Shown piece after piece: positions 21,401-31,319 of a DNA stretch of 64,000 nt. Below the pieces are notes generated by a model. That model was not told the DNA's origin. It worked only from the letters and a program-made list of their open reading frames with translations, and did not search any database. The DNA is from Leishmania panamensis (taxonomy: Eukaryota; Euglenozoa; Kinetoplastea; Trypanosomatida; Trypanosomatidae), in NCBI RefSeq assembly GCF_000755165.1, contig NC_025882.1:350268-414267 (forward strand), read 5' to 3'. Position 1 is the stretch's first letter. Every line of letters starts with the position of its first letter. Position numbers and translations under genes: made by a program.

Positions 21401-22349
21401 CAAGACCGCCATTCTCTATACGCTCTCCCGCATCGCGAACCGACTGGAGATGGTGCGCACAGCACGCGCGGTCTTTGAGAAGCTGCAAGGCGTAATCCTT
21501 CCGGTGTCTATGATGGAGCAGGTGGACGTCGAGACGCTCATTGTGCGCAGCAAACCGGTAAAGGACCGCGAGGAGCTGCTAGATCGGTGCTTCCGGTGCA
21601 ACCAGCTTATTACGCAGCTGCCAATGGCTGGAGATCGCTGTCCCACCTGCTTCCATCAGTGCGTCCGCTCCTTTGTCAACTTCGAATGTCTACCGCTGGT
21701 TGAGTTTGTTCTCGCTGACGACGTCACCGACGAGGAGGCAGAGCAGATCATCGTCTCCGGCGTTGGTCGGCGGAGGTCGGCGGACGACGAGCACAACAAT
21801 AGCCAGAGCGACGCAGTGGATGCCAAGTCGTTACCCAAGGCGAAGGAGTGGCAGTCAGACAAGGGCGCGAACGTTATCAGCTTCGAGGATGAGAACATCG
21901 ACTACGAGATTGATCAGCAGCTCGTCGCGATGGGCCGCTCCAAAGCGGCGGTGAACAAAGGCAACGACCCTTTCTTTACCCAGCTGCAGTACGTGCTGCG
22001 GCCCGGCCGCACCACCGCGGTGTACCAGCCATTTATTGCGTCAGCAGACATTTTGAAGGGCTTCCGCCGCGACGAGGTATTCATTGTGCGACCGAGGTAC
22101 GGCACGCTCCCTGTGCCAAACCGCTACTACCGTCTGCTGCGCTCTGATATACAAGTGTGTCTGTGCAATGGCTGTCAGCACTTTTTCATTGCTGGCGATT
22201 ACGAGGCGGAGTGTATGAAAGGCAACGGTTGCCCCCTCTGCCGGTACTCTCCCGGCAAGCAAGTGGGTCGCTCAATGAGGCAAATTCTGTTCGACATGGA
22301 GGCTGCCGCTACGGTAGCGACGACTACGAGTACAGCGGGTGCTCTCTGA
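18453..22349 (+). CDS. IFT122: Intraflagellar transport protein 122 (IFT-A complex)
   Basis: The protein has 1298 residues, close to IFT122 of other eukaryotes (about 1200-1250). N-terminal WD40 repeats (about residues 15-600, in two propellers) include LKGHQNTIYCVDY and GADRTVIVWS. A long TPR-like helical solenoid (about 610-1040) contains the characteristic LPKSEVTLITECGNFFRLH. Two CxxC-type cysteine clusters follow, CFRCNQ...CPTC near residue 1046 and CLCNGC...CPLC near 1236, as known at the C-terminus of this family. It belongs to IFT-A, which supports retrograde flagellar transport and import of membrane proteins. The start is the first ATG, 52 codons inside the open frame; upstream codons are not family-like. 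A low-complexity insert (about 645-670: GGSGSATT) interrupts the solenoid. Confidence 0.93.
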   Translation: MRTSVRWSETAEAVKDVRPPINSLCYSPSGDYVVASCGVRVLVYAASTGTLLHSLKGHQNTIYCVDYAADGKHFASGGADRTVIVWSSKGVGVVKYQHRESIQALAHNPISSHLASVSSIDWGLWSAEQPKVSKYPLPSKGLCAAWTPNGKTLAIGLLSGTIVLLDKGVDEKARIQRSAPVWTLAFTPLREKGVDVLAVGSWDQRLSFYGLSGTPVGRERELDFDPCSLSYFNDGEYILLSGSNHKVTLFTKDGNRLIDVADADDWIWSAHQRPRQKQLCCGTNDGTISCIDIAITTVHAIYNDQYVFRKDMTNVVVHQLSLDRNMVIPCNEYIQKVATFRNRLAVQLQERIIVFELFYDDERNMRYQDIAQIRRRLECSLLCLTTKAIIVSKERRITMYDFQGNKRREWSMESAVQFVKVAGGMEGREILLVGLMGGQVMKVFVDNPFPTLLHKCNAPIKSADFSSSRSRLAVIDSTNTLHVLGLGQKNELLFSEDNVTAVAFNIDVEDILAFTTGDNTLHIKTGSLPAYQQAVRGLVVGFKANHVFNLHYSNMMVIDVPHAHALYKYVEMRNLDRAYDVACLGVADCDWKMLGLHAMSHARLDIARKAFTHIQDVKLVELLKLLELRCRQSRVEDGLPPTVNGGSGSATTAAVAATTDKGLVSSKDESAAARAAAKDTILYGNILAFQGKYHDAARQFMKAGSELKAVEMYCDLKMWDDARKICTDEKLLKDLIRQQARWAEDSQNFVEAASLYESCGDYAKAIGMMGQAGQVDKLMKMCRSLPKSEVTLITECGNFFRLHNAIPFAIEAYEKVQDHRALIQVYVASGDWRNAFTILEKAPSLAREVYVPWASWLADNDKFDEALEAFRAAKWPKEAMRLMETLATNSVTCRKFRDAAFYYVHLAEEYGRFDDDETPSDVMKAARIRRSNECIRRADIYYAFSSVYAHTTQPLPYNELSLFHAAKYLFGMCAEAPIPMNVGKTAILYTLSRIANRLEMVRTARAVFEKLQGVILPVSMMEQVDVETLIVRSKPVKDREELLDRCFRCNQLITQLPMAGDRCPTCFHQCVRSFVNFECLPLVEFVLADDVTDEEAEQIIVSGVGRRRSADDEHNNSQSDAVDAKSLPKAKEWQSDKGANVISFEDENIDYEIDQQLVAMGRSKAAVNKGNDPFFTQLQYVLRPGRTTAVYQPFIASADILKGFRRDEVFIVRPRYGTLPVPNRYYRLLRSDIQVCLCNGCQHFFIAGDYEAECMKGNGCPLCRYSPGKQVGRSMRQILFDMEAAATVATTTSTAGAL

Positions 22350-23422
22350 CATGAACGACGACCACCATCAAATGCACCCAATGTGCGTAGTAGGCGTCTG
22401 TGTTTTCCTCTGGTGAAGCGTTCTCACCGTTGCTGTGGAGTGTTTCTCTTTGAATTTGCCTCCCCCTCGGTTTGTGTGTGGTGTGCTTCGTGTCTCGGTA
22501 TTGCGTCTCTTCACTTCGCTGGTTGTTTTCTTCCCTGCAACCCCCCCCCTCCCCAACACACACACACACTTCGCTGTAGAGATGGTCATTGGAGGAGAGT
22601 CGGGTGGGAAGCGCCTTCCTCCAATGTATGTGTAGAAGCCTTTGTATAGACCAGCCATGCCACTCCCGCGTTTTCCCTCATCGTGAGTGCATCAATCAAC
22701 CACACGCGTCCTATTCGCTCTCTTTCCGCCCACTCTGAGGGCGCCTTGGTTGTATTTTGCACAAGAGCGTGTATAGCAAACTCAGCGAAAACCACTGGAA
22801 GGCCAACGTAGTACAGGCGTACGGCCACGATGCAGGAGGGAGGGAGACAGCCTAGTCTACGCCACTGCGGCTCGTGTGACTCTCCCTACGCGAGTCTCCA
22901 CAAAGGCGACTTCAAATAATCTGATACCCCTCTCTCGCTCTTTCCTTCACGTACTGCGCTCTGGATGCTCGTGCATTTGTGCTCTGCCAAGTCAATTACT
23001 GTCTGTGGTAGAGTGGTCGCTGATTTGAGAAGGCCGTAAAGCCTGCTCGAAAGCACCCCAACACGTCAGGCAACAGTCAACCGCTCCAGCTCCCCCCTTT
23101 TCCCACAGCGTTTAAAGTGGAACTGCACCATGCATCACCTCGTCGAAACATCTTCTCGCCTTTTTGCCTCCCTCGATCCTTTGTGTCTTCTCTGGAACGA
23201 CTTGGATCAGTACGCTCACCACCTCCCTCGCTTCCGCGCTGATATCCCCCACTCTCCATTGTCATCATAGGTGTCGAGGCCTGTCGGTGGTGGCGCACAC
23301 ATACAAGGAAGTACATCGCGTCTAACAGGCTCCTTTCGGGTAACCCAAAACGACGACATCGTCTGGAACTGTTGAGCTGACAGAGAGCACGTAACGTTGT
23401 GGCAGTGATTAGCCTTTTCGAG
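22350..23422. other. Spacer between IFT122 and the large signal-peptide protein
   Basis: No gene is supported on either strand. It contains a C-run and (CA)n at about 22541-22570, and CT-rich sequence at about 23090-23200 that may hold the next acceptor site. Confidence 0.55.
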
Positions 23423-26400
23423 ATGGTCCGAGGAGCAAATGCGTCGCAGCTGCGCCGCTGCTGCCTCGGCCTTCTTCTTGTTCTCTCCATTTTGCGCGTG
23501 TCAGCAGAGGCGGCGCATATCGAGAAAAGAGACTTCTTCCTGGAGGACAATGTCGGAGACCCCTGGTTGCCGCAGCTCGAACTACCCATCCCGCCTGACT
23601 TCACGTCTGGGCAACGCATCCTGAGCACCTCCGAGCAGTGGATGGTGCTCGCGCACGTCGGCGTTCCGTTGCACGTCGTGATGGACAACGAAAATGATCT
23701 TGAGCGTATTGTGGAAATTGTTAACTTTATGCGCACCACCCTCGCCGGTGTCTGCCCGCGCCACACGACAACGTACCGCATCATGTATTACTGGTTTCAC
23801 TCAGAAGAGTTGAAGCTTCTCTATGGTGAGGAGCGCTGGGCAGCGCTGCAACGACTACAACGGCCAGCGGCTTGGTCCTTGGTGCTTAAGGACAACGCAG
23901 GTCCTGCTGTCCGGGCCGCAGAGCGCTTTATTGCCGAGCTGGAGGCCTTGGACCCACCAGGGCAAATTACGTTCGTTTTTCATCAGCAGAGGTCAGGGTT
24001 AACGAGATTACATGTCTCTCTTGCGGACCTCAGGGTACTGAGCCATTCCCTTCGCCTGACCCGCACTACTCAGTATCGATGGCAGCGACTGACAGTGGAT
24101 ACCACGGCACCGCTACTTCGCTTTCAAACACAGCGCTTGCTGCGTGCAAAGCTACAGTACCATGAGCACATTAAGGCCTTTGACGAGGCCGTCGCGGAGG
24201 CTCAGCGAGATCTGCACGCAAGTTTGGAAGAGCTTCGCAAAAGCGAGCAGGCCGCGTACGCAGAGCACATGTACTTCAAGCGGAATTACCAGCGCTTTTT
24301 TCTGGAGCGCCAATCGCGCCTCCGTGGAGAGAAAGAGGTAATGGATGGTGCCGGCGGGGTAGATGGGGGTGTGTCTATCGGTGACAACACCGGATCGCGG
24401 CGAAATGCAGGAGTGCGCATTCATCCCGCCGCGGGTTCTTCTTTCGTATCGTCGCTTGCTGATGCTCGGGTCGTGTCGTGCCGGAAGGTGTCCGCTGCGT
24501 GGGCCACGCTCCGCACAGCTGGCGTCCGTCACGAAGCAGAGACGCGTGTGGTGCAGCTGCGACGCCTCCATTCTCGGCACAGGTGCAAGGAGCCTCTGCC
24601 GGAGCTCCTAGTTGCCACCTCTGCTGCTCAGAAAGAAACGGGGCTGAGTGAGGTAGCAGCGCACGTATGGCGCGATGGTGTTGCGGAAATGGAGGCGCAG
24701 CGGCGCAAGTCGGGTCGGCCACCGACGTTTGCACAGGTGTTTGCTATTCTATACGCTGTATGGGAGGTGGAGAAGGCTGCCACGCAGGTGCCCCATCAGT
24801 CACAAGAGGCGCCACCTACAATCGAGATGGTGGCGTCGGACGAGGCCTTTGATGGCTCCGCCTTTGCCGCATTTGCGGAGGACCTGATGGAACGCGGTGA
24901 TGCGCTGGCGGCTGCGCCCAACAGCCGCCTGCAACGTTGGATACGCGCGGAGATCCACTACACGTTGGCCGTTTTGCAGCTGGTTGGGCCGAAGACCTCA
25001 CCCTCGAAGACGCACCCTGCCACGGCGTCCTCGATCGTGCGTGCTGTGGTGCACTTGCATGCATCACTGAGCGCCGGGTCTCACCACGCTGCTGGCGCTT
25101 TAGCGACGCTAAGAGAACACGGTATATATACCCGGCAGCAGAGCAAGGCGGCCATGATGCTGCTGCTGCGATCTATGGAACAAGCGCCTACGCACCTCTG
25201 GCGCGAGCTGCTGCTGCGCCGTTCCTCTCGTAGCTTTCCCGAAGCTGCGACGACAGCGTTACCGAAACCTGAGGCGTCGCGGCTTCTCCGCTTCGAGCAC
25301 TTCTACGCCGTGGACCACACCTTCAGCGAGGTGGATGACCCCTTCATGACCCGCCAGAGCATCGCCACACTCGTCGCCATGACAAACGAGAACATCAACG
25401 TCGCCGACGAGGAGCCAGTTTTGGAGAATGTCTACCGTGAGGCCGAGGTCGGACGTGGTGACGGGGAATATGAAGGACGTTTAACCGCGCGACTTAATCG
25501 GCGGCTGCTTAAAGCGAACATACTGCTCTCCGGATTCAAGGGGGTGCAGCGAGACGCGCAAGAAGCGCAGTGCGAGCTCCTCATCATCTTGCGGCGCCTC
25601 GGCTACCTCTGCGATCTTGATCTTCGTCAATTCTTCACTTCCGGCGTATCCTCACGTGAGCCGAATTCGGCGCCTACTTCCTCAGTGTCGTTGCTGACCA
25701 TCATCGGTGTTTCTCTGCCAGACTCCTGCGACGAACATGAGGCTGAGCTGCTTGACGCCATGAGTAGCCCCCGGTACACGCTTTTGCGTTGCCCGAGTGG
25801 GGCTCCTGTTTCCTCACGGCGATCGCGAGGCCACCTCGATGTGCCCAACTCGAAGGCGTTGTTTGAGCTGCTTCTGCAGACGCTGCTAGCCCTCAGCTAT
25901 GCCCACCTCATCCACAAGCATCGGTACGATCTCAGCCACCTCTACGCTTCCCTTGCCCTGGAGTTGTCCCTGCGCGTGGCACGTGCGACGATGGCCCGTT
26001 GTGTCTCAGCGGCAAACATGAGTGACGTCTTACACGCGCACAACCACTGGAGCGGCATCAGTGAAGCAATGGCAAACTCGTTTATGGAGGCGGTGAACAA
26101 GGTGGCAGAGAGCGACAGCGAAGTCGCGTGGGCCGCCGAAGTATTATGGGAGGAGCTGCAAAGCATCGAAAATGCGACGTCGCAGAGGCGTCTTGACGGT
26201 CCAGCTTTGAGTGACGGAGTTCAGCGGGTGCTGCGTCGCTTTACCAGCGTGGTGGACTCTCCGTTTGTCTCCACTGAGTCCCTCCTACTCATAGGCACGA
26301 GTCGCTGGGCGGCTAGGGGTCCATTGTCGGGCACCGCCGCAGAGGTGGAGGCGTTTGAGCGCGACTTACCTGAATGGGCAATGGAGCCATTCGGTCTCCT

Positions 26401-28333
26401 GCATCGACTGCTGCAGAAGTATCCGACGAGCTCCAGTGCGGCAGAGACGCAAGAGGTAAGACACCCATCCCCCAGTGGTACAGTGCCGGGCTCTTCCACG
26501 AGCGTGCGTTTCAACACGACTGCTATGGACGTCCACGCCCTCTTTCTGGTCTTTTTAGCGGCGATGAAGCGATGGAAACGGGACTTACCACTTCTGCACA
26601 CGTTAGACGCGACGTCCTATTCAACTCGACGCACCGACCCGTTTGTGCTGAGCTCCTTTCTCCTGCGAACACGCGACAGCGCAACTGGCGCACCGCTCAT
26701 CTCCATCGAAAAACTACGCGCTGTCGCCTATGCCGCCTCCCCCTACTTTCTGGGTGACACGCCACACTTGCTGCCTCTCGTTGACGACACAGTCGACTCG
26801 TACGCAGCGCGGTTGCTGTGCTTCGCTGCCCGGCACATTCACTTCCTGGAACCATCCACTGAACTTCTCCGCAGTGGTCGCTACGGCGTCCGGAGTACCG
26901 ACTCCCGCCGGACCGCCTCGACGGAGAGGATGAGGAGTGACCAATGGAGCAGCCTCCTGGATGACGGCCCACCACAGAAGTCACGCTTGCAGACCTTGCG
27001 CCGAGTGAAACAGCACACCGTCGAGAACGCAGACTTGCAACCGCTGCTCTATGCGGCGGACATACACGACTACATGAACCAGTCGCGTTGGACAAGCATT
27101 GCGACCGTGATGAACGCAGTGTACAATACAGCGCTCTATCCATTCACGACGACGGTGTCAGAGGAGCTGATTGCGGGGATGGAGACACAAATGCAACTCC
27201 TGACGCCGGAGGAGCGACGCGCAGAGTTGAGCAGTCGACTTCAAGCGAGTGCAGAAAAGGGGCACTCGCAGCAGACAGAGAAGAGGGCAGCAGGGACGGC
27301 GGTCTCTGCATTTGTGAGCGCCTTTGTGAAGGATGCCGCACTGCGCGAGCTCTTCATTGCCGGGCAGCTGCTTACCGTCGCGTTAGAGTCCGGTATGCCG
27401 GAGGGGTTTTCGCTTGTCTTCCTTGAAGTTACGGAACGCGGCAACCGATGTCTGCGCCCCATCGTGGCGCACTTGGCGGGGTCTGTGTTTGGCCGCGTGG
27501 CGCCGAGCGTGTGGACAGAGCTCCACCTCACCGCACAATGGCAACGCGAAAAGAAGCAGCTTGTGAGCAAGGGCCCGCTCTTTGCGCTCGACGCACGCAC
27601 ACCCTTTCGGTACGCGTCCGTTGAAGCTCGCCAGGAGCTGTTTGCGCGTGTGAGTCGATGGAATGCAGCGAGGGCACTGCAGGACGATGGCGACGAAGCC
27701 GATGTGTCGAGTGAGCGCCAGCTGCGTCGAGTCTCGCAGGCGCTTGATCAGCTACTGTGGTGTGCCGGCTTCCTGACGCGCTGTGTCCACCGGCATACCC
27801 ATCATGTGTACCCGTATGCCTACGAAGGGTCTGTTTTTCCAGCAGCAGATCTGGAATGCGTTGCAGACATGAACCGTCTGTTAATGGCTCCGAGACCCCC
27901 GTCCGAGGCAGCGACATGGGTGACTGGGGATGCGGCGATGTGGACCTTGAGCGAGTGGCGACGCGCGCAGCAAAACAGTACAGCTCTTCTCCAGGACTTA
28001 AGTGAGCGACTAGCTTACCTCTACGAAATAGTTGATAGTGCGCCGGCGCGCCGTTTTCCCCTCTCCGCGGCGGACTTCCACCGCAACGCGACAGAAGAAG
28101 AGCACGCTGCGATGCTGGCGGAGCGCAACCGCGATTACACCTCCCTCTTTGCGCATGCGTCGACGCAGTTGGTGGAGCCGTGGAACCGACTCTCGTATGA
28201 CTACAGCGAGCAATTCGTGGCATACGGGGAGGGCTTCTACTACAACCAGCGCTTGCACCGCGTTAGCGGGTACCGCTGGGGAGCGATGCTGCGCATGTGG
28301 TGGCTGCGAGTGCGCACCATGTGGCCCTGGTAG
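23423..28333 (+). CDS. Large secretory-pathway protein with signal peptide, unknown function
   Basis: The protein has 1636 residues. The first ATG (23423) gives MVRGANASQLRRCC followed by a hydrophobic core LGLLLVLSILRVSA, a good cleavable signal peptide. The body is largely alpha-helical. Regions around residues 540-590 and 800-900 have alanine/leucine spacing loosely like Sel1/TPR-type repeats (for example HAAGALATLREHG), which is only a hint. Low-complexity serine-rich inserts occur near 1010-1050. The C-terminus is unusually rich in W and R (WGAMLRMWWLRVRTMWPW) and could sit on a membrane. There is no obvious transmembrane helix beyond the signal and no catalytic motif. It is probably an ER luminal protein. 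I cannot assign a family; a divergent SEL1L/Hrd3-type ER protein is one possibility. A SIDER-like repeat begins about 410 bp after its stop. Confidence 0.85.
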   Translation: MVRGANASQLRRCCLGLLLVLSILRVSAEAAHIEKRDFFLEDNVGDPWLPQLELPIPPDFTSGQRILSTSEQWMVLAHVGVPLHVVMDNENDLERIVEIVNFMRTTLAGVCPRHTTTYRIMYYWFHSEELKLLYGEERWAALQRLQRPAAWSLVLKDNAGPAVRAAERFIAELEALDPPGQITFVFHQQRSGLTRLHVSLADLRVLSHSLRLTRTTQYRWQRLTVDTTAPLLRFQTQRLLRAKLQYHEHIKAFDEAVAEAQRDLHASLEELRKSEQAAYAEHMYFKRNYQRFFLERQSRLRGEKEVMDGAGGVDGGVSIGDNTGSRRNAGVRIHPAAGSSFVSSLADARVVSCRKVSAAWATLRTAGVRHEAETRVVQLRRLHSRHRCKEPLPELLVATSAAQKETGLSEVAAHVWRDGVAEMEAQRRKSGRPPTFAQVFAILYAVWEVEKAATQVPHQSQEAPPTIEMVASDEAFDGSAFAAFAEDLMERGDALAAAPNSRLQRWIRAEIHYTLAVLQLVGPKTSPSKTHPATASSIVRAVVHLHASLSAGSHHAAGALATLREHGIYTRQQSKAAMMLLLRSMEQAPTHLWRELLLRRSSRSFPEAATTALPKPEASRLLRFEHFYAVDHTFSEVDDPFMTRQSIATLVAMTNENINVADEEPVLENVYREAEVGRGDGEYEGRLTARLNRRLLKANILLSGFKGVQRDAQEAQCELLIILRRLGYLCDLDLRQFFTSGVSSREPNSAPTSSVSLLTIIGVSLPDSCDEHEAELLDAMSSPRYTLLRCPSGAPVSSRRSRGHLDVPNSKALFELLLQTLLALSYAHLIHKHRYDLSHLYASLALELSLRVARATMARCVSAANMSDVLHAHNHWSGISEAMANSFMEAVNKVAESDSEVAWAAEVLWEELQSIENATSQRRLDGPALSDGVQRVLRRFTSVVDSPFVSTESLLLIGTSRWAARGPLSGTAAEVEAFERDLPEWAMEPFGLLHRLLQKYPTSSSAAETQEVRHPSPSGTVPGSSTSVRFNTTAMDVHALFLVFLAAMKRWKRDLPLLHTLDATSYSTRRTDPFVLSSFLLRTRDSATGAPLISIEKLRAVAYAASPYFLGDTPHLLPLVDDTVDSYAARLLCFAARHIHFLEPSTELLRSGRYGVRSTDSRRTASTERMRSDQWSSLLDDGPPQKSRLQTLRRVKQHTVENADLQPLLYAADIHDYMNQSRWTSIATVMNAVYNTALYPFTTTVSEELIAGMETQMQLLTPEERRAELSSRLQASAEKGHSQQTEKRAAGTAVSAFVSAFVKDAALRELFIAGQLLTVALESGMPEGFSLVFLEVTERGNRCLRPIVAHLAGSVFGRVAPSVWTELHLTAQWQREKKQLVSKGPLFALDARTPFRYASVEARQELFARVSRWNAARALQDDGDEADVSSERQLRRVSQALDQLLWCAGFLTRCVHRHTHHVYPYAYEGSVFPAADLECVADMNRLLMAPRPPSEAATWVTGDAAMWTLSEWRRAQQNSTALLQDLSERLAYLYEIVDSAPARRFPLSAADFHRNATEEEHAAMLAERNRDYTSLFAHASTQLVEPWNRLSYDYSEQFVAYGEGFYYNQRLHRVSGYRWGAMLRMWWLRVRTMWPW

Positions 28334-28744
28334 TCAAAATCAGCGAAAGTTGTGGTGAGAAAATAGGGTGGATCTGCGGCACATCTCTGCTCGACCTGTG
28401 TGGCTGTGGTGCATCGCTCCCCACCCTTGAAGAAACGCAAAACAACAGCAAACAAACGCCGTCATTTCACCACGGCTCTTTTCCCTATTGAGGCTTCTGA
28501 CAGAGAGTAGTACAACGCGCGATGATGTGCGTGTCGACAAGCTTCACCGTTGTCTGGACTGACTGGAGGTCTGATACGCCAGCTGACCCCGCTGCCCAGA
28601 TTCGCTCAGAGCAACGGAAAAACAACAAGAGGACGAGGACAGTCTTCTGCAACCTGTCTGCCTCCCGACCAATCACAACGGTGTTACTTATGTCTCTAGC
28701 GCTATCGCATCTCTCTCCCTCCTCTTTCTGTATCCTTCCTCCAC

Positions 28745-29182
28745 CCTTGATGACTGAGGGACATCACTGTGTGGGGTAGCCAGGGCCCCGTACCCTCTCT
28801 CCCCCCTCCCTCTCCCTGCCAGTGCCGAGCCACCGCTGGTGGTGACTGGGTCAAGCACCCACGACGTGGGGGGTGGGGGCGGGGGTGGTTGGCGCAATGT
28901 AGCGCTACGCATATCGGCGGTGGGGTTGTGGATGGCGTTGTGTCGGAGCGACATGCGACAGTGAGCACCCTTGTACCCTCTGCGTGGTCGGCGGGGCGTG
29001 AACCTGACTCCAACGCATCCCACCCGTGTCCCTCACTGCCTACTGGTGTGGCGAGCCTGAGCGCTCCCGGAGAGGGAGGTGACTGGCGGCGCGTGTGTGT
29101 GTGTGGGGGCCGATCGAGCACGAGTCAGGAGGCGGCGCTCCGGCAACTGAGCCGGCGCGTTGCTGTAGTGCGTGTCTAGCGC
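28745..29182. mobile_element. SIDER-like degenerate short retroposon, copy 1
   Basis: This block from CCTTGATGACTGAGGG to GTCTAGCGC recurs almost unchanged at 38784-39226. It has no coding capacity, is moderately GC-rich, includes a short (GT)n and lies in the presumed 3' UTR of the gene ending at 28333. Size (438 bp), position and the GGTAGCCAGGGCCCCG motif near one end fit the SIDER family of extinct Leishmania retroposons (about 550 bp, 3'-UTR-located, linked to mRNA instability). Assignment to SIDER2 is from memory of the family and not verified. Confidence 0.65.
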
Positions 29183-31319
29183 TGCTTCGCACCCCGCGAT
29201 CGGGCGGGCCCTGTGGCAGGCTGGTGAGCAGGATGGTTCTGCGCCGAGGTTCTGTGGCGGAGAGTGGATATTTTGTAAAAAGAGTCTCTCTGATGAGGCT
29301 CACCTGCATGCACTCAGGTGCGTGGACAGCCCCGCGAAACCCTCAACTCTTCACGCTTTTTTTTCCGCTCCCAGACGCCCTCTGGCGGAGTGTGCCCCTT
29401 GCGGCGGTCGTTTACTCGTCCATAGCGCGCAGTTCTCCTCACTTTTCCTCTTCCCCTCGCAGTTGTGGTGCGACCGTTTTTTTTTCTCTGCCGCGCAGAG
29501 GCGTATTCATTGTGCTTCTGTTGACCTTCGCTTTCTCAATGTCTCCCGCAGCGCTGTCGTGTTCCGAAGTGTATCCATGGCTGGATGGGCCTGTGGTTTT
29601 AGGAAAGCAACGCGGCCCTCCTTTTGATATCTTTTCGATGATTGCTGTTCGAGGGCGCGCGTGCCCTGGCTGTTTGAGTGCCGGCTGTAGACGAAAGTTC
29701 TCAGCCGCACTGCTTTGCATATGACGTATGACTCGAACTTGGAGACACGTACTACGTCATCTCCGTAATGAGCCACACACACACACACATAGGGTACAGT
29801 GGATAGCGTGATGGACGGCGCGAATCACTACCCCCAGCACTTAAAAAGCAGCTGAGACCAATTCCTCAAGGAGACGGACGTCGTCTCGGTTGTATTTCTC
29901 GAGTGAGCTGTGCACAGTCTCCCCTAAGCCTGGTGGCACGAGGCGAAGCAGCCTAGGATGGGCTCCTGAAGTTCTGCTGATTCGCAGGTCCCTCTGCCTG
30001 TGTGCCATTGCCCGCTTCATCTGCATCTCCTTCATATTTGCCTACCGTGCGCCTAGTGGTGTTTTGTTTCACTGCTGCTCTCCCTTGCCGTTCCCCCCCC
30101 CCCTGTGCGTGTGTGCGCGTGTGTGTACAGGCGGGATGTGACATAACGATCTCGCCTGTCTTTTTGTTTCTGCCCTTGTCTCCTTCTGCTCAATGTGTAT
30201 CGTCGCCCTCCCCCCCCTCTCCCTTCATCCGTGTTTGTGTGCGTGATGAGGGCAGGAGGGTCGTTGTCTTTGGGTCTCTCTCTCTTCCTCCCTCGTTCCT
30301 TAGCCCTTAGCATGTGTGTGTGTTTTTTGTTCACCTACACCGCGATGTTTGTTTGTCCGTGTGTCTCTCCCTCTCTCTTCCACCACCGCTCCTTCTTCCC
30401 CTCAACTGTCGCCTACTGGGTCGGTCGTGAGGGCCTCTATGGTGTTATGGTGACCTTTTTAGGAGGCGGGTTTTCTTGAACTCTATTGCGTGGTGCATCA
30501 ACCAAAAGCGAGGGGTGGTTAGAGGTGCTTCCCCCCTCCCCCTCCTTGAGGGGCGGGCCGAGAGGTCGTATTGGCGTTGAGGATGGCGCTCCTCCCACCG
30601 CCGCTGTGACCCCTTTCTCTTCCATATTCCATCCGGCACACCTCGGAGGCTTCTCTTTACAGCTCTTTCCCTTTACAGGTGTGGTGTCAGCGGTGTGCGG
30701 GTGCCGTCTGCTTTAGCTTTCGTGCTTCACTCAGGCGCCTCTTATGTGCGTCTCAGCTGACACTCACCTACCATACAAATCAGTATTGCTACCGCTTCTC
30801 GCAATCAAGACATCCCCTGGCTATGCGAGCATACTATCAAAAAAAAACCACAGTACTACTACTCATCGGCTTCACCTGATTCCTACTGATAACCCTCGCG
30901 CCACGATTTCTTCGCTTCTTCAGCATTCTTCTCTTCCACTCGAGTGCGAAGGCTTTCTCACCACCCTCTCGCTCGCCTTTCGATTTCTACTCTTCGTTAG
31001 TATTGCCGTTAGTCTCCTACAACGCACCACCGTTTTCCATTCTGTCTTTCGTTCGTTTGCGGACGTGGCCTTTTTCCACGTGGTACACCTAAAAGGACTC
31101 CGTTACAGAGAAGCGTATCACTATCAGTCAGATCTATACACACACGCACACACACACACACACACACAAGAACGCGCACTTGACCACGCAGGTAGTCTTC
31201 TGTTTAGTGCCACCGCACTCTTCATTCAAACCCGTCGCAAAGACATTGGAAGTGTGTTTAAGGGCTGAGGAAGAGTCAAGTGTCTTAGACATGAATTCCG
31301 GAGACTATACCCCGTACAG
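29183..31319. other. Long spacer after SIDER-like copy 1
   Basis: No gene is supported in these 2.1 kb. It contains a CA tract near 29774-29789, C-runs at 30093-30103 and 30210-30218, CT-rich tracts at about 30150-30420 and 30640-30720, and (CA)n at about 31138-31168. The pyrimidine-rich DNA at about 30890-31060 is the probable acceptor region for the next gene. Confidence 0.55.

Noticed and set aside
22586..22828. Minus-strand frame of 80 codons with a protein-like product after IFT122
   Set aside because: It is antisense in an otherwise unidirectional cluster, has no recognised family and no pyrimidine tract on the proper strand. Chance is the simpler explanation.
29841..30035. Minus-strand frame of 64 codons in the spacer after SIDER-like copy 1
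   Set aside because: The product looks hydrophilic and plausible, but it is short, antisense and unsupported by any family. Conservation would be needed.
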